Positions 60,620 through 64,000 of a stretch of 64,000 nt of DNA are shown in pieces. Made by a program: the position numbers and the translations under genes. The notes below the pieces were generated by a model, which made no database searches, was not told the origin of the DNA, and saw nothing but the letters and a program-made list of their open reading frames with translations. The DNA lies in NCBI RefSeq assembly GCF_000613405.1, contig NZ_BAIX01000011.1:1-64000 (forward strand), given 5' to 3'. Every line of letters begins with the position of its first letter. The first letter of the stretch is position 1. The DNA is from Hoylesella enoeca JCM 12259 (lineage in GTDB: Bacteria; Bacteroidota; Bacteroidia; Bacteroidales; Bacteroidaceae).

Positions 60620-61459
60620 TTATCGCTTGATATTCCTTTTCTTACCTGATTTCAGCATGTGCATACCCATTAGGAAACAGCGTTGTCGGAACGCTATATC
60701 GTCCTCGTCAGGTTTCTTACCCCAGCCTCCATTAGGCGCGGAACCGCCGCCGGCACTCTGCGAAATCTCTGTTGCCTTATCAAGATAGCCAAGAAAAAGA
60801 GCCGTGGCGACCAAGGCAACCTGACTTGAATTTTCTGCCATCTGTTCGAACACAGAACCTTCAGAAAATCCTTTAGTCGCTTCGTCAAAAGCCACTCTCT
60901 GCTCTGGCGGAAGAGACTCACGGTAAGCATTAAATTTGCTATAAGACTTTTGCGCTTCTATCGAGGCCATATTCCATCCAACAGCTTGCATGTCATGTAG
61001 GGCTTGCGTGTTCAGGTTCGGCGCAATGGAATGTATGTCACCCTTGATTTCCTTATATCGCTCTTCGGTGGCTTCGGTCTGCCCCCTCACTAATTCAAGC
61101 TTTCTCTCCGCCTCTGCGAGCTTTCCTTTTTTGTCAATAATTTTCTCTTTTGTTTTTTCAATATCGGCGAGGATTCTCACACGTTCAATATCTGCCTGCT
61201 CCTTGGTTATCTTTCCTGCCTTGACATCATTTTCTAACTTCTCAATCTCACGGAGCAAGTCATTTTTATGTTTTTCAAGATTGGCTATCATGGTACCCAG
61301 TCCCTTCAATCTTGCTTCACCATGCTTAATTGCTTTTTCTTGTTCTGACAGTGTAACCTTGTTTCTCGAAATCTGTCGCTTTTGATCAGCGACATCGCCT
61401 TTCAGATGATCAACTTCTTTCTTTAAATCCTCTCTTTTTTGTGCATAATATTCTCCCAT
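60620..61459 (-). CDS. MobV/Pre-family relaxase, C-terminal part (frameshifted gene)
   Basis: 279 aa. From MGEYYAQKREDLKKEVDHLK on it is a long coiled coil (to about residue 150), then a small helical domain (FEQMAENSSQVALVATALF) and a basic tail. It continues the piece at 61423-62142. One base is missing at about 61543: adding it gives AFHNELSEVNKKYSLDRGD. Together they would make about 508 aa. Confidence 0.75.
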   Translation of the reverse strand: MGEYYAQKREDLKKEVDHLKGDVADQKRQISRNKVTLSEQEKAIKHGEARLKGLGTMIANLEKHKNDLLREIEKLENDVKAGKITKEQADIERVRILADIEKTKEKIIDKKGKLAEAERKLELVRGQTEATEERYKEIKGDIHSIAPNLNTQALHDMQAVGWNMASIEAQKSYSKFNAYRESLPPEQRVAFDEATKGFSEGSVFEQMAENSSQVALVATALFLGYLDKATEISQSAGGGSAPNGGWGKKPDEDDIAFRQRCFLMGMHMLKSGKKRNIKR

Positions 61460-62142
61460 CGTTTTATGCTTGTGCCCCGTCTCTGCAATGCTGTCTCCCC
61501 GGTCAAGAGAATACTTCTTGTTGACCTCCGAGAGTTCATTGTGAAGGCAGTCAGGCGCTGACTATATTCAAACTTACTCTGCCCTGCCATAACCATTTTC
61601 CAAGAGAATTTATTCCTCTCCGTTATTGGTAAAATTGTGCAATGAATATGAGGGTTTGTTTCATCAAGATGTACTATAAAAGCTGCGATATTCTTTTCAC
61701 CATATTTTTTACTCATAAACTTGTACATGTCAACAGCCCATTTTTCTATTTCAGGGCTGCGGGTAATTTTCGAATTATCGGCTCCCTTGTCCAAGTTCAC
61801 TTGTTGTTCACCGAAGGCCAAACGGTGCATCTGATCCCTCGAACCACCCAAGATGAAATTTGCAACAGTCCGGTACTTCGGTTCCGGAAGTCCGAGGTTA
61901 GGGTCTATTATATTCCTTGCCTTCAAATTGTCTTTGATTCGTTTGGGGATTGAGAGCTGCTTGTCGATGGGAGCTATCACACCCCCTTTGCGAACTTCAA
62001 AATTAAGATGCTCACGTGTCGGGTCAAAAGCATACGATAGTTTTCTCCGGTATGCTTCCGCCGAGAAGTTTCGTAGATGCTCATTGCTTTGAGCAACAGT
62101 AATGCCTTTTGTAGGCATAAGATCCATTACTTGTTTTGCCAT
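61423..62142 (-). CDS. MobV/Pre-family relaxase, N-terminal part (frameshifted gene)
   Basis: 239-aa ORF with the relaxase signature HLDETNPHIHCTILP near residues 158-172 (three-histidine metal site) and an N-terminal block RKLSYAFDPTREHLNFE. This is the MobV (Mob_Pre) class common in Bacteroides. It would nick oriT, most likely in the 500-bp gap upstream. The last about 40 residues are out of frame. Confidence 0.85.
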   Translation of the reverse strand: MAKQVMDLMPTKGITVAQSNEHLRNFSAEAYRRKLSYAFDPTREHLNFEVRKGGVIAPIDKQLSIPKRIKDNLKARNIIDPNLGLPEPKYRTVANFILGGSRDQMHRLAFGEQQVNLDKGADNSKITRSPEIEKWAVDMYKFMSKKYGEKNIAAFIVHLDETNPHIHCTILPITERNKFSWKMVMAGQSKFEYSQRLTAFTMNSRRSTRSILLTGETALQRRGTSIKRWENIMHKKERI

Positions 62143-62159
62143 TTTTTTTTATTTTAGCC

Positions 62160-62333
62160 GGAGGGTCTCTGTGGGGGGGCTCTGAATATAAATATTTCGA
62201 AGTGCCCGCCTCTAACATTTTGTTATTACCAATTAATGGGGGTCTTTATGGGGGGTCTCTGTATTTCTATTACTCTGATTTAATGAAGATTATGATAGAT
62301 CTCTGTAGGGGGTCTCTGTGGGGGGTCTCTGTG
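62160..62333. repeat. GGGGGTCTCTGTG direct repeats, oriT candidate
   Basis: At least six copies or near copies of GGGGGTCTCTGTG (around 62160, 62238, 62249, 62308 and 62321) lie just upstream of the relaxase start. Together with the hairpin at 62462 they form a structured, non-coding stretch between relaxase and its partner gene, the usual place of an origin of transfer. Confidence 0.6.
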
Positions 62334-62461
62334 AATGTTTTCTACCTTAGCTTCCGTACGAGTGAAGACCCAACACGTTTCAAAACCATTTCCGCTTTAC
62401 CCCTCGGAGAGCCTAATATTGACACGGCTTGCCGCACGAAGTCCCCCCTCGCCGGGGTGGC

Positions 62462-62492
62462 AATACCCCCAAATTTTGATTTGGGGGGTATT
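62462..62492. repeat. AATACCCCCAAA inverted repeat, possible nic-site hairpin
   Basis: AATACCCCCAAA (62462-62473) and TTTGGGGGGTATT (62480-62492) are complementary except for one extra G, with a six-base loop. Such hairpins near oriT are bound by relaxases. The extra base could itself be a homopolymer error. Confidence 0.55.
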
Positions 62493-62644
62493 AGGCTACC
62501 TCCCAATGTAAAACAATTCATTTCGTTTGCAAAACGATCGCTCATGCGCAAGCGCATGTACCAAGACTTTGTCTTTTCCATCTCCAAGTTCATTAAAAAT
62601 GAAATGTCAAGCCGGATTTTCGGGATGGATAAAATCCCTCTCCG

Positions 62645-63022
62645 TCATTTCTCAACATCTTTTGCCGGGGCAAAAACGACGATATCTTTTCGGAGTCTGA
62701 CCATTTTGCTTGTAACAACATTGAAGACTTCCAGAACATTCATTGTCTCTAAATTTTGGATGAACTTCATGACCGATGGTCGACTCCAGCCCCAAGACTT
62801 CGACAGACACTCTATATTTGCGACCATATCCTCTTGTTTCCTCTCGGAGGTACAATGACGTGTCACAAGATCCTGAAAGGCCTGCAGGCGAGAAAAACGC
62901 TTTGCGTTCTTGTAAGTGTAGTCTCCGCAGAGAAACTTAAGCAGGTCGGAAGACATTCTTACATGATAGTTCTTATAACCATTTTGAACGACTTCTTTAT
63001 CTATCATTTTATCGTTAGTCAT
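62645..63022 (-). CDS. Relaxosome accessory protein with winged-helix-like domain
   Basis: 125 aa. A C-terminal winged-helix-like pattern (ECLSKSWGWSRPSVMKFIQN, LETMNVLEVF) follows a basic N-terminal region. Located directly upstream of the relaxase and next to the repeats, it is a plausible DNA-binding helper (MobC or nickase accessory), inferred from position. Confidence 0.55.
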   Translation of the reverse strand: MTNDKMIDKEVVQNGYKNYHVRMSSDLLKFLCGDYTYKNAKRFSRLQAFQDLVTRHCTSERKQEDMVANIECLSKSWGWSRPSVMKFIQNLETMNVLEVFNVVTSKMVRLRKDIVVFAPAKDVEK

Positions 63023-63107
63023 TATTATTTTATATTATCAATATTATATGTAAAAATCTACCTTTTTCCAATCCACATTTTTATATAAATGTTGTAACCG
63101 ATAAAGG

Positions 63108-63818
63108 TCATGCAGCCTTCCTTTCTACCGTGTATCTTTGTGGTATCGGTTTCCTCCCTTTGGGAGCAGCAGGATCATGAAAATTGGGATAGAACAAGGC
63201 AGCCATTGCAATAACGAAAAGTACTTCAGAAAGCAAAATATACCTTCCTTCATCGAAGAAAGAAAACAAAATAATTACACAGGAAACACCTATCAGAATC
63301 CTTTTGCTATTATGTATTTTCGTGAGTATTCTGTTAGCCAACTTGTAAGAGAAGAACAGTAGTGTCATCCCGAAAGTAATAAGGTAAACGAGGGGGCGGG
63401 TCAGAAAGGGATAGAGGTAGTTGTTCATCTTTCGTTGCATGAACGGAGCCGCCGTTTTCTTTCCGCTGATGCTAAGCTGGTCCAACCTCTTTTCTTTCGC
63501 CATGGTCTTATATGTGGCAGCCACTTCTCCTGATGCAAAGTTGTCTACACCTTGAATACCGAGAAGAAACAGTAAAAGTAATAATGTAAAAAACTTTCTT
63601 GGCTTTTCCCGATGCTTCATCTTGTCATAGAAGTTGATAAGATGAGTGCCTATTCTCCAAACAGACTTCTTCAGCTTCGCCATCTGGGGCTGTGCTGCCG
63701 TAAAAACATTGCGGTATTTTTTCACGCTTTTCCTCCTTGGCTTGATTAGAAAATGATACAGGAAAGGAATGCTCGTCAGCACTACGAAAAGGATTAATTT
63801 TAATATTAACATCACCAT
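63108..63818 (-). CDS. Polytopic membrane protein
   Basis: 236 aa from ATG 63818 (or 63812). Hydrophobic helices at about residues 5-22, 77-95, 140-160, 175-190 and 195-212 alternate with basic loops (FLIKPRRKSVKKYRN). The open frame extends upstream to 63944, but another gene ends at 63826 there. No family recognised. Confidence 0.6.
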   Translation of the reverse strand: MVMLILKLILFVVLTSIPFLYHFLIKPRRKSVKKYRNVFTAAQPQMAKLKKSVWRIGTHLINFYDKMKHREKPRKFFTLLLLLFLLGIQGVDNFASGEVAATYKTMAKEKRLDQLSISGKKTAAPFMQRKMNNYLYPFLTRPLVYLITFGMTLLFFSYKLANRILTKIHNSKRILIGVSCVIILFSFFDEGRYILLSEVLFVIAMAALFYPNFHDPAAPKGRKPIPQRYTVERKAA

Positions 63819-63825
63819 ATTTCTT

Positions 63826-64000
63826 TCAATTGAAGTTCGACAATGTTTCTGCGTATGATTCTTGTTCCAGAATGTTTTTCTGAAGTTTGGGCATCCGGTT
63901 CCTTTCGGAAAGCAGCTGATAGTACATCGTTTCCAAACTATCAAAGAAGAATACCGTCATTGAGTCAACGATTCCGTAATTGGTCGATGACAGATAGACA
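63826..64000 (-). CDS. C-terminal end of a hypothetical protein (cut by window edge)
   Basis: The minus strand is open from the window edge to a TGA at 63826-63828 and encodes a 57-aa C-terminal tail (containing DSLETMYYQLLSERNRMPKL). Not identified. It ends eight bases before the start of the membrane protein gene, so both are likely one operon. Confidence 0.6.
   Translation of the reverse strand, partial: VYLSSTNYGIVDSMTVFFFDSLETMYYQLLSERNRMPKLQKNILEQESYAETLSNFN

Noticed and set aside
62342-62593. 83-aa minus-strand ORF and the overlapping 240-aa plus-strand ORF (62136-62858)
   Set aside because: Both overlap the repeat and hairpin region, have unusual composition and no motifs.

Overview
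The window looks like part of a large conjugative plasmid (or a plasmid-like integrative element) from the gut Bacteroidales (Bacteroides, Phocaeicola, Parabacteroides or a relative). The basis is Bacteroidetes-type promoters (-33 TTTG, 19 bp, -7 TAnnTTTG) in front of several genes, a Bacteroides-style tra operon (VirB4-like TraG, TraJ, TraK, TraM, TraN, TraO), a MobV/Pre-type relaxase, ParA with a ribbon-helix-helix partner, and large ArdC/DUF4099-type proteins. I saw no integrase, no rRNA or tRNA, no CRISPR array and no complete insertion sequence.

Layout. (1) 0.2-9.9 kb, plus strand: replication and accessory genes. These are an IS30-like HTH regulator, a replication initiator with a C-terminal DnaA domain I-like module, a Toprim primase, a degenerate Toprim protein, a nucleoside deoxyribosyltransferase-like enzyme, many small hypotheticals and a frameshifted cytosine-C5 methyltransferase. 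(2) 9.9-11.3 kb: parA and a small partner behind a strong promoter overlapped by TATACG repeats. (3) 11.3-13.0 kb, minus strand: a second copy of the Toprim primase and an acidic protein. (4) 13.7-33.1 kb, plus strand: one long tra operon ending in a terminator. (5) 33.2-37.2 kb, minus strand: a secreted protein, small ORFs, a HigBA-like toxin-antitoxin pair, an N6-adenine methyltransferase, a MutS-domain-I-like protein. (6) 37.9-47.1 kb, plus: a 1481-aa ArdC-like protein, a cell-wall hydrolase, an OB-fold protein and a broken large gene. (7) 47.2-48.6 kb, minus: two accessory genes. (8) 48.8-57.9 kb, plus: a second wall hydrolase, an OmpA-like protein, a DUF4099/DUF3945-like protein, secreted paralogs and the VirD4-like coupling protein. 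(9) 57.9-64 kb, minus: a class II Fic protein, accessory proteins, a relaxase and its partner, a likely oriT region and membrane proteins.

How it fits together: replication (initiator plus primases), partition (ParA/RHH with TATACG sites), DNA processing (oriT, relaxase, coupling protein), the mating channel (tra operon), local peptidoglycan opening (three LytM/glucosaminidase proteins) and protection in the recipient (ArdC-like proteins, two DNA methyltransferases). Three plus-strand transfer units and one divergent minus-strand unit share a promoter box with a constant 51-nt spacing to the -7 element, which suggests a single regulator controls transfer.

Two caveats. At least twelve genes, including pilin-like, traJ, traM and relaxase genes, are each broken by what looks like one missing base, many of them in short homopolymers. 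Residual sequencing error is the simplest explanation, so I annotate the pieces as parts of intact genes. Functions given for hypotheticals rest on motif reading only, because no database search was possible.
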